This document shows, piece by piece, positions 1 to 5,225 of a stretch of 26,923 nt of DNA. Every line of letters starts with the position of its first letter. Positions within the stretch are counted from its first letter, which is position 1. The stretch is from UMGS1387 sp045540015 (GTDB lineage Bacteria > Bacillota > Clostridia > Oscillospirales > CAG-382). The position numbers and the translations under genes were made by a program. The stretch lies in contig JAZQGP010000043.1 of NCBI GenBank assembly GCA_045540015.1, positions 1 through 26,923 of the forward strand, given 5' to 3'. The notes under the pieces are model-generated. The model was given only the letters and a program-made list of their open reading frames with translations. It had not been told where the DNA came from and made no database searches.

Positions 1-230
1 ATTTTTGGTGGTATACTCATCAGTAAATGTATGTGGTCTGGGCATACTTCTCCCTCTATTATTTCTACTCCTTTCCATTCACATAATTTTCGTAGTATCT
101 CTCTTATTTCCAACCGTTTTTCTTCGAAAAACACTTTGCGGCGATATTTTGGTGCGAACACAATATGGTACTTGCAATTCCACGTTGTATGTGCTAAACT
201 ATTTGTGTCTATGTTTACTTGTTGTTTCAT
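1..230 (-). CDS. tnpA: IS200/IS605 family transposase TnpA, cut by window edge
   Basis: TnpA is the single-stranded-DNA transposase of IS200/IS605 elements; it cuts and joins DNA at subterminal hairpins through one tyrosine. The 76 residues in the window carry the family's N-terminal signature: HTTWNCKYHIVFAPKYRR near residues 14-31, then PDHIHLLMSIPPK, which holds the HxH metal-binding (HUH) pair. The catalytic tyrosine, expected about 50 residues further on, is outside the window. The start is the ATG at 230, preceded by TTTGGAGGATTTATCT, a good Shine-Dalgarno at normal distance. The DNA directly upstream can fold back over this ribosome binding site (see 235-303). The family call is secure; whether the full gene is intact is unknown. 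Confidence 0.93.
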   Translation of the reverse strand, partial: MKQQVNIDTNSLAHTTWNCKYHIVFAPKYRRKVFFEEKRLEIREILRKLCEWKGVEIIEGEVCPDHIHLLMSIPPK

Positions 231-234
231 AGAT

Positions 235-303
235 AAATCCTCCAAATGTTATTTTTAGTTTTGACTGGCAGGTCTTAACTATTTTACCACATTTGGAGGA
301 TTT
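235..303 (-). promoter_or_regulatory. Inverted repeat that can sequester the tnpA ribosome binding site
   Basis: A perfect 15-bp inverted repeat joins 235-249 (AAATCCTCCAAATGT on the plus strand) and 289-303 (ACATTTGGAGGATTT). The inner arm is the tnpA Shine-Dalgarno. The 39 nt between the arms contain further partial pairing (TAGTT..GAC with GTC..AACTA). Any transcript entering from upstream would fold the ribosome binding site into a long stem. IS200 is known to restrain transposase translation with such a leader structure. A transcript started inside the loop, for example from the TAAAAT-like box at 281-286, would escape it. Confidence 0.75.
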
Positions 304-327
304 TTGCTCACCGGTTAACCTCCACTG

Positions 328-350
328 AACCACGCGACTATCGCGTGGTT
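328..350. repeat. Subterminal hairpin of the IS200-like left end
   Basis: A perfect 10-bp stem, AACCACGCGA and TCGCGTGGTT, surrounds the 3-nt loop CTA. It lies about 100 bp upstream of tnpA, where IS200/IS605 elements carry the hairpin recognised by the transposase. The family role is established knowledge; assignment of this copy is by position and shape. Confidence 0.65.
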
Positions 351-364
351 TTCTTTATACAATA

Positions 365-401
365 AAAGTGGTTGAAAACTACTACGGTTTTCAACCACTT
401 T
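365..401 (-). terminator. Rho-independent terminator of the sigma/anti-sigma unit
   Basis: A perfect 15-bp stem (365-379 with 387-401) with a 7-nt loop is followed, on the minus strand, by TTATTGTAT. It lies 16 bp after the anti-sigma stop codon. The stem is AT-rich and the U-run short, but position and length fit. Confidence 0.7.
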
Positions 402-416
402 ATATTTGAAATATTG

Positions 417-1109
417 TTATTTTATAGTTTCTGCCATAATTATCAACTCTTCTTTTGAAATTTCAGGAGAATGAGTTTCCAATGAATACTCATACACTCC
501 ATCACTCCAATTCAAAGCATAAGTTTGCTGATCCACTCTAAACATAAGTAGTGCAGATATTCCGCATATTTCAATATTTTCAACATCAGTGTTTTCATTA
601 TCAAACCATGCCTCGTGTTTACCAAGAAGTCCTTGAGAATATGTCACAACTTTTGTTCCGTTCTTTCTGTAAACAACACTACGCATTGATTTTGAATCTA
701 ATACAATCTGTTTTTCCCAAGCATCACTTTCATAAAAAAGTTCTTTTGTTTCTTCGATGGTCTTAGGCGGTTTTGTTTCAGTTGAAAAAGAAATAGATAA
801 ATAATCATCAAAGAACTCTACAATCGCATTCCAAACCGCCTCTCTTGCCGCATCAACACTCATTACAGCAGCAAACGACAATGTACAAACAATAAGCAAA
901 GCGGCAACAAAGCGTCTTCCGTATTTATAAAAAGTGCCAAATTCTTGTTTGCGTTTTTCTTTGTTTATATTTCTTTGTACTCTTCTGTCAAGCGATCGGG
1001 GACGTTCTATTGTTGATGTGTCAGTGCTTTTGTATAAACTTACATTTTTTTCGATAAGAACACCTCCGGATAGCATTATCAATGCGTCTAATTTATCATT
1101 TTTCACCAT
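417..1109 (-). CDS. Membrane anti-sigma factor-like protein (DUF4367-type)
   Basis: The likely role is to hold the neighbouring ECF sigma factor at the membrane until a signal releases it. The 230-residue protein has a charged cytoplasmic N-terminus (1-65), one transmembrane helix (about 67-84, RFVAALLIVCTLSFAAVMSV), then DAAREAVWNAIVEFF and an outer domain of about 130 residues. This layout, with the A-R-E-A-[VI] segment right after the helix, is typical of clostridial anti-sigma proteins with a C-terminal DUF4367-like domain. The ATG at 1109 has AAGGAG 10 nt upstream. It overlaps the sigma gene by 14 bp, so the two are probably translationally coupled. No conserved zinc-binding HxxxCxxC motif is seen, so it is not a classical ZAS anti-sigma factor. 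The signal sensed is unknown. Confidence 0.75.
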   Translation of the reverse strand: MVKNDKLDALIMLSGGVLIEKNVSLYKSTDTSTIERPRSLDRRVQRNINKEKRKQEFGTFYKYGRRFVAALLIVCTLSFAAVMSVDAAREAVWNAIVEFFDDYLSISFSTETKPPKTIEETKELFYESDAWEKQIVLDSKSMRSVVYRKNGTKVVTYSQGLLGKHEAWFDNENTDVENIEICGISALLMFRVDQQTYALNWSDGVYEYSLETHSPEISKEELIIMAETIK

Positions 1110-1701
1110 TGATATTCAACTCCTTATCTAAAATTTTCTTAAGTTTTTTTCTGGCCTTGAATAATCTTGCTCTAACAGCGGCATCGCTTATTCCCAAAAA
1201 ATCTGCAGCTTCGATACTTGAATATCCACACATATATACTAAATTGACAGCATGTTGCATATCTTCTGTTAATTCAAGAAGTGCTTTCCTCACGATTTCA
1301 CATTCTTCTTTTTTTATTACTATGTCTTCTAAAACAAAATTTTCATCTTTGAAATCTTGCATAACATAGTCATCTGTTTCATCGTCTTTATAATAACAAT
1401 CTATTTGATATTTTGTAAGTCTTTTGTTTTTATTATAATTATCAATGGCCTTGTTTTTCACTATACTCCTTATACATATAGTAACCATATTACAAACTCT
1501 TTCGTTAGCGCCTTCATCAAATTTTGATAAGTATTTTATAATTTTACACATTGCATCATTTACCGCATCCTCTGCGTCTTGCCTGTGTTTAAGAACATCG
1601 TAAGCTACAGCATACATATAATTTCCATAATCTGTATATATTTTTTCAACAAATGATCTGTCTTCGTCAGTGAGAGCAGACAGCATTAAATAAAAACACA
1701 T
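1096..1701 (-). CDS. ECF-type RNA polymerase sigma factor
   Basis: The product is a 201-residue sigma-70 family regulator of the extracytoplasmic-function group. Region 2 is at about residues 15-65 (DYGNYMYAVAYDVLKHRQDAEDAVNDA, of which the AEDAVND core is typical). Region 4 is at about 145-195, with the helix-turn-helix SSIEAADFLGISDAAVRARLFKARKKL. The linker is rich in Asp, Glu and Lys. A longer reading frame runs upstream, but I chose the ATG at 1701 because AAGGAGTTGAAAGCA stands directly before it. The promoter at 1736-1764 and the overlap with the downstream anti-sigma gene make a two-gene operon. The target genes are not evident; such pairs usually also activate their own promoter, but the promoter seen here is of the housekeeping type. 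Confidence 0.88.
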   Translation of the reverse strand: MCFYLMLSALTDEDRSFVEKIYTDYGNYMYAVAYDVLKHRQDAEDAVNDAMCKIIKYLSKFDEGANERVCNMVTICIRSIVKNKAIDNYNKNKRLTKYQIDCYYKDDETDDYVMQDFKDENFVLEDIVIKKEECEIVRKALLELTEDMQHAVNLVYMCGYSSIEAADFLGISDAAVRARLFKARKKLKKILDKELNINGEK

Positions 1702-1735
1702 TGCTTTCAACTCCTTATTTAAGTCAATTGCAATT

Positions 1736-1764
1736 ATTTTAACATAACACACGTCAATTTTCAA
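1736..1764 (-). promoter_or_regulatory. Sigma-A type promoter of the sigma/anti-sigma operon
   Basis: The minus strand has TTGAAA at 1764-1759 and TAAAAT at 1741-1736 with 17 bp between. It lies 35 bp upstream of the chosen sigma-factor start and only a few bp past the stop of the recombinase gene. Confidence 0.6.
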
Positions 1765-1770
1765 CATTAT

Positions 1771-2328
1771 TCAACAACCTAATAAAAAATCTACAGAATC
1801 ATCCTGTGCCGAAATATGCCCGCTTTCCCATCTGCCGACAATGTGTGCAAAATCATCTAGAGGAACTTTCACGGGACGTCCAAATACTACACCTCGAAGC
1901 TTTGCAGCTTTTATTCCTTCTTCCTGACGTTTCTTTATGTTTTCACGCTCGTTCTGAGCAACAAACGAAAGTACCTGAAGCACAAGGTCTGCAATAAATG
2001 TCCCCATTAAATCCTTGTATACTCTTGTGTCAAGTAAAGGCATATCTATAACCACCACGTCAACCTCCATTTCTTTGGTAATAATTCGCCATTGATCTTG
2101 AATCTCTTTATAATTTCTGCCGAGTCTGTCTATGGCTTTGACATATAGCAAATCTCCTTTCTTCAGAAGCTTTGTTAGCCTGATATATTCAGGTCTGTTA
2201 AAATCCTTTCCGGATTGTTTATCAATAAAAATGTTTTCGGGCTTTATACCAAGTTGCTCCATCTCAAGAAGCTGTCTTGTTTCATTCTGGTCTATTGCCG
2301 AAACTCTTACATATCCGTATATATTCAA
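1771..2328 (-). CDS. Small serine recombinase (resolvase/invertase), C-terminally truncated
   Basis: The 185-residue product matches the resolvase/invertase catalytic domain: IYGYVRVSAIDQNETRQ carries the nucleophilic serine (S10), AIDRLGRNYKEI holds the active-site arginines, and NERENIKKRQEEGIKAAKLRG is the long E helix. It starts at a TTG with GGGAGGAGTAAGCA upstream. After FGRPVKVPLDDFAHIVGRWESGHISAQD the family normally continues through a helix-turn-helix ending in a recognition helix resembling SRSTFYRR. Here the frame stops at LLGC, just where that helix should begin, and I find no continuation in any frame before the sigma promoter. DNA binding is therefore probably damaged. It may be a relic of an element whose other end was lost, or a shortened functional form; I favour the relic. 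Confidence 0.85.
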   Translation of the reverse strand: MNIYGYVRVSAIDQNETRQLLEMEQLGIKPENIFIDKQSGKDFNRPEYIRLTKLLKKGDLLYVKAIDRLGRNYKEIQDQWRIITKEMEVDVVVIDMPLLDTRVYKDLMGTFIADLVLQVLSFVAQNERENIKKRQEEGIKAAKLRGVVFGRPVKVPLDDFAHIVGRWESGHISAQDDSVDFLLGC

Positions 2329-2422
2329 TGCTTACTCCTCCCGGATAAAAATCAATGAATATATTATACCATTGAGCCATTTTTTCAAAACCACAAACAA
2401 TCGCAAATTTGGAGAATACAAA

Positions 2423-2455
2423 AGGGATACTACCATCAAAAACAGTAGTATCCCT
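2423..2455 (-). terminator. Rho-independent terminator after the HNH gene
   Basis: An 11-bp perfect stem (AGGGATACTAC at 2423-2433 with GTAGTATCCCT at 2445-2455) is followed on the minus strand by TTTTGTATTC. It stands about 75 bp past the stop of the gene at 2529-3341 and between it and the recombinase gene. Confidence 0.65.
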
Positions 2456-2528
2456 ATCGTCTTATTTATTTTATTTTAGTTAGTATTAAAACACATATAT
2501 TTCTTAAAAAGTTATTAATCAATACTGC

Positions 2529-3341
2529 TTACCGATTTTCGGAATTCTCAATACATTTTACAATATCGTCTTTTGAACGATAGTCTGCCGGGAACTGACT
2601 ATTGATATCCAAATAAGGTACACCTCCAAAATGTAAATCGCATTTAGTATCATAATCAAACGTTGCAAACACGTCTATATTTATTCCAAATGGAGAATAG
2701 TTTTCGGGTTTGTTTAAATACAATGCAAACCCTATCGGATATGATGCTATTTCTGACACCATTACAAAACTACTCAAATCTTTTACACTGCCAATTCCAG
2801 ACAAACCACTAATTCGCGGCATTTGTGTGGAAACAAAATACATATACAATGAAAATTTGGAAGTATCAATGTTCTTGTCTTCTTTATTCATTAGAAAATG
2901 ACGTAGGTTTTCATCGCCAAAACAATCGTTATTGATATCGCATATCAATGTCATCATTGCCTTGTAAATACGTAACGGATATAAATTTTTGATTACAAAT
3001 GAATATGAATTTCCAACGGTAAACCCTTCTTGTTGAATCATTGCATTCGCGGTTTTGGCGAAATCCGTATATGCCCTTATGTACCAAGAGCCAGTATTGT
3101 TATTACATTCACGGCAAAGACAATACTTTTTATGGCCGCCTTGCTGAACCTTTCCTTGCAATCCTTTTGTATCCCAAGGTAATCGTCCCTCTGCTCCTGT
3201 GATAGTTTTGAAAACTTCTTCAAAGGGCAGGACTACAACATTCGCTGAATTAAAAGCATTTTTTGGTGGAATATGCTCTGCCGTCAACTCTTTTAATTGT
3301 CCGCATATTTTACACTTTCCTGGGTGTTTTAAAGCTTTCAT
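2529..3341 (-). CDS. HNH-endonuclease-like zinc-binding protein, function unknown
   Basis: I do not recognise a named family, but the N-terminal 85 residues look like an HNH/zinc-finger nuclease core. C10-x2-C13 is followed by T20-A-E22-H23-I-P-P, then C74-L-C76-R-E-C79-N80-N-N. Two C-x2-C knuckles with EHxPP between them are typical of HNH proteins, where the His and a following Asn/His bind the catalytic metal. Residues 86-270 have no motif I can name; they are mixed helix/strand with many aromatics. The ATG at 3341 has CGGAG 11 nt upstream. The gene follows the ATPase at 3403-4701 on the same strand with a 61-bp gap, so the two may share a transcript. The setting, next to an ATPase and a NACHT protein, suggests defence, but this is inference. 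Confidence 0.6.
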   Translation of the reverse strand: MKALKHPGKCKICGQLKELTAEHIPPKNAFNSANVVVLPFEEVFKTITGAEGRLPWDTKGLQGKVQQGGHKKYCLCRECNNNTGSWYIRAYTDFAKTANAMIQQEGFTVGNSYSFVIKNLYPLRIYKAMMTLICDINNDCFGDENLRHFLMNKEDKNIDTSKFSLYMYFVSTQMPRISGLSGIGSVKDLSSFVMVSEIASYPIGFALYLNKPENYSPFGINIDVFATFDYDTKCDLHFGGVPYLDINSQFPADYRSKDDIVKCIENSENR

Positions 3342-3402
3342 TATAAATCATTCTCCGTTGCTTTTTTTGTTTAATCATTAACATATTCTCGTTAATTGTT
3401 AC

Positions 3403-4701
3403 TTATGCTTCCAAACTATCCTTATCAAGCAAAAACTCCTTAACTCCCATCATAACATAGCCTTTTTCATCTCGTCTTGGCTTCATTGTGTTCTCAACAA
3501 TTATAATTTTCTTGAAGGAATCTCCCGCTTTATCAAAGGAACGGGTTTCCTGAGCCTTCTTTTCTTCGTCGTTTATTGCGTAAGCAGATTGGATATAGTA
3601 CTTTTTGCTGCCGATGTAGGCAATAAAATCTATTTCCAACTGCTTTTTTATTTCTTTTCCACTTTTCTTGTCTTTTTCACGCACTTCAACTACACCAACA
3701 TCAACATTATATCCTCTGTAACGCAGTTCATTATAAATGATGTTTTCCATAATATGAGTTGCCTCAATTTGTCGGAAGCCGAGTCTTGCATTGCGAAGAC
3801 CTATATCTTCAAAATAGATTTTATAGGGAGTGCCGATATATTTTCTGCCTTTTACATCATATCTCTTTACACGGTTTAACATAAAAGCGTCTTCCATATG
3901 GGAAATATATCTGCCAACGGTAACTTCGCTTATTGTTGATTTTTTTACGCTTTTAAAAGTGTCTGCAAGTTTTCTCGGGTTTGTAAGAGTTGAAATTCCC
4001 GAAGCGATAACATCCAGAAGCTCGCCTATATTAGCATCCTCAGCAAGATTATACCTCTTGATTATGTCTTTAAGATACAGATTCTGCATTTGCGACATCA
4101 AGTAATTGGATTTTCTTTCCTCCGTATTCATAAGAGCAACTGCAGGAAGGCCGCCGTAAACCATATAATCATCGAAAGCTTCATCCTTTGAGCCATCGTA
4201 TGCGGAATAAAATTCAGAGAAAGAAAGCGGAAGCACATGAATCTCGTCACCGCGTCCTTCAAATTCTGTGATTATATCGCTTGATAAAAACTTGGAATTG
4301 CTGCCGGTAACGTAAACGTCCATATTCTTTTTGCGAAGATATCCGTTAAGCACACTTTCAAAGCTACCAAGCTTTTGTACCTCATCAAGTAAAAGGTAGT
4401 ACATTCCGTCATCGGTCATTTTTTCTTTAACGTAGCTCATGAATTTTTCTGGAGAAACCTTTCTCTTTTCATCATCAATTTCAAAAAGTTCCTCTCCAAT
4501 CAGCATAAGGTCATCTGCCGAATCAAAAGCAAATTTGATAATATGAGCGTCATCAACACCGGAAGCTATCAGGTGGTCGTAAAATATATTGTTAAGAAGA
4601 TAGGACTTTCCACATCTGCGAATACCTGTAATAACTTTTACAAAACCATTGTTTTTTCTTTCGATAAGTCTTTGTAAATATACATCTCTTTTAATTTCCA
4701 T
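3403..4701 (-). CDS. AAA_14 / DUF4143 ATPase
   Basis: The 432-residue protein belongs to the large ATPase family with an N-terminal AAA_14 domain and a C-terminal DUF4143 domain, common in gut anaerobes and archaea and without a settled role. Walker A is GIRRCGKS (26-33), Walker B LLLDEVQ (103-109), and the sensor-like TGSNS is at 132-136. MVYGGLPAVAL is the usual junction with DUF4143. The last ~90 residues hold EIDFIAYIGSKKYYIQ, resembling a PD-(D/E)xK nuclease fold, with E-x-D and a Q in place of the usual K. The ATG at 4701 has GAGGTG as ribosome binding site. The gene is divergent from the HTH-NACHT unit. A promoter (4752-4780) is bracketed by repeated boxes, one of which runs into the ribosome binding site. 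No truncation is seen. Confidence 0.87.
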   Translation of the reverse strand: MEIKRDVYLQRLIERKNNGFVKVITGIRRCGKSYLLNNIFYDHLIASGVDDAHIIKFAFDSADDLMLIGEELFEIDDEKRKVSPEKFMSYVKEKMTDDGMYYLLLDEVQKLGSFESVLNGYLRKKNMDVYVTGSNSKFLSSDIITEFEGRGDEIHVLPLSFSEFYSAYDGSKDEAFDDYMVYGGLPAVALMNTEERKSNYLMSQMQNLYLKDIIKRYNLAEDANIGELLDVIASGISTLTNPRKLADTFKSVKKSTISEVTVGRYISHMEDAFMLNRVKRYDVKGRKYIGTPYKIYFEDIGLRNARLGFRQIEATHIMENIIYNELRYRGYNVDVGVVEVREKDKKSGKEIKKQLEIDFIAYIGSKKYYIQSAYAINDEEKKAQETRSFDKAGDSFKKIIIVENTMKPRRDEKGYVMMGVKEFLLDKDSLEA

Positions 4702-4709
4702 AACGGCAC

Positions 4710-4827
4710 CTCGGTAAATATTTTTTACGATATAGTATGTTTTGTAAATCTATTATATACTATTTCAAGTCAAAAATCAAGTGCTCGGTAAATATTTTTT
4801 CCGTTTTGTTATAAAATATTTATCTCG
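4710..4827. repeat. Three repeated boxes around the ATPase promoter (putative operators)
   Basis: CTCGGTAAATATTTTTT occurs exactly at 4710-4726 and again at 4784-4800. A looser copy in the opposite orientation is at 4811-4827 (CGAGATAAATATTTTAT read on the minus strand). One box lies just upstream of the -35, one in the leader where it overlaps the ribosome binding site, and the third faces the second box as an inverted pair. This placement fits repression by a DNA- or RNA-binding protein, possibly the gene's own product. The protein that binds is unknown. Confidence 0.6.
4752..4780 (-). promoter_or_regulatory. Promoter of the DUF4143 ATPase gene
   Basis: The minus strand has TTGATT at 4780-4775 and TATAAT at 4757-4752 with 17 bp between, about 50 bp upstream of the ATG at 4701. 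It lies between two copies of the same 17-bp box. Confidence 0.7.
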
Positions 4828-4868
4828 ATCACTGAATAAAAATCCTTCTTTAGCCGTATTTGTTTTTG

Positions 4869-4904
4869 AAACCTACGCAAACCTACAACAAACCACGATA
4901 AACC
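4869..4904 (+). repeat. Four AAACC boxes at helical spacing
   Basis: AAACC begins at 4869, 4879, 4890 and 4900, so the boxes are 10, 11 and 10 bp apart, one helical turn each. The first two extend to AAACCTAC. The run ends 11 bp before the -35 box of the HTH-NACHT promoter. Such same-face repeats next to a promoter usually bind a regulator cooperatively. The small HTH protein encoded just downstream is an obvious candidate, but this is inference. Confidence 0.55.
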
Positions 4905-4915
4905 TTTATAACAGA

Positions 4916-4944
4916 TTGATTTAAAAAGCAGAAAGTGATATAAT
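4916..4944 (+). promoter_or_regulatory. Promoter of the HTH-NACHT operon
   Basis: TTGATT (4916-4921) and TATAAT (4939-4944) are separated by 17 bp, 40 bp before the ATG at 4985. The divergent ATPase promoter uses the same two hexamers and spacing. Confidence 0.72.
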
Positions 4945-4984
4945 TAAGTATATATTTGTACCTTTTTGGTAAAGGAGAGTAAAA

Positions 4985-5173
4985 ATGCATAACGAAACTG
5001 AACGATGGTATTCACTTAAAGAAATCATGGAGCATCTTGGTGTAAGTCGTGACTCTGTGTTGACGTGGATTGCAAAACGCAGTATGCCAGCATCAAAAGT
5101 TGGTCGCCTTTGGAAATTCAAAGTATCCGAGGTTGATGAATGGATAAAAGCAGGTAATGCAGCTGAGAAATGA
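4985..5173 (+). CDS. Small excisionase-type helix-turn-helix regulator (HTH_17)
   Basis: The 62-residue protein is almost entirely one winged helix-turn-helix of the MerR/excisionase kind: WYSLKEIMEHLGVSRDSVLTWIAKRSMPASKVGRLWKF, then VDEWIKAG. Proteins of this size and pattern commonly stand first in restriction-modification and other defence operons, where they are thought to control expression. The start ATG is preceded by AAAGGAGAG at 6-7 nt. The NACHT gene begins 52 bp after its stop with no terminator between, so the two form an operon. The AAACC repeats upstream of the promoter are a possible binding site. A role as an excisionase is unlikely because no integrase is nearby. Confidence 0.85.
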   Translation: MHNETERWYSLKEIMEHLGVSRDSVLTWIAKRSMPASKVGRLWKFKVSEVDEWIKAGNAAEK

Positions 5174-5225
5174 GAGTTTTTTATAAATTAATGATATTTA
5201 CAAGCTGTTTGAGAGGATGTGGAAA

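Larger units (their letters stand above)
1..350 (-). mobile_element. IS200/IS605-family element, partial (left end and start of tnpA)
   Basis: The segment contains the 5' part of a Y1 (HUH) transposase gene and, upstream of it, two palindromes of the kind IS200/IS605 elements carry near the left end. The rest of the element lies beyond the window edge, so I cannot say whether a tnpB accessory gene follows. The outer limit is set provisionally at the end of the subterminal hairpin (328-350). These elements have no terminal inverted repeats or target duplications, so the exact border cannot be read from sequence alone. Confidence 0.8.

Noticed and set aside
1702..1767. Longer sigma-factor start at 1767
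   Set aside because: The extension covers the promoter and the ribosome binding site of the ATG at 1701 and adds no conserved residues.
4985..5173. Excisionase of an integrated element
   Set aside because: The HTH type is shared with excisionases, but no integrase, attachment repeats or phage genes are present; operon position with a NACHT gene fits a regulator better.
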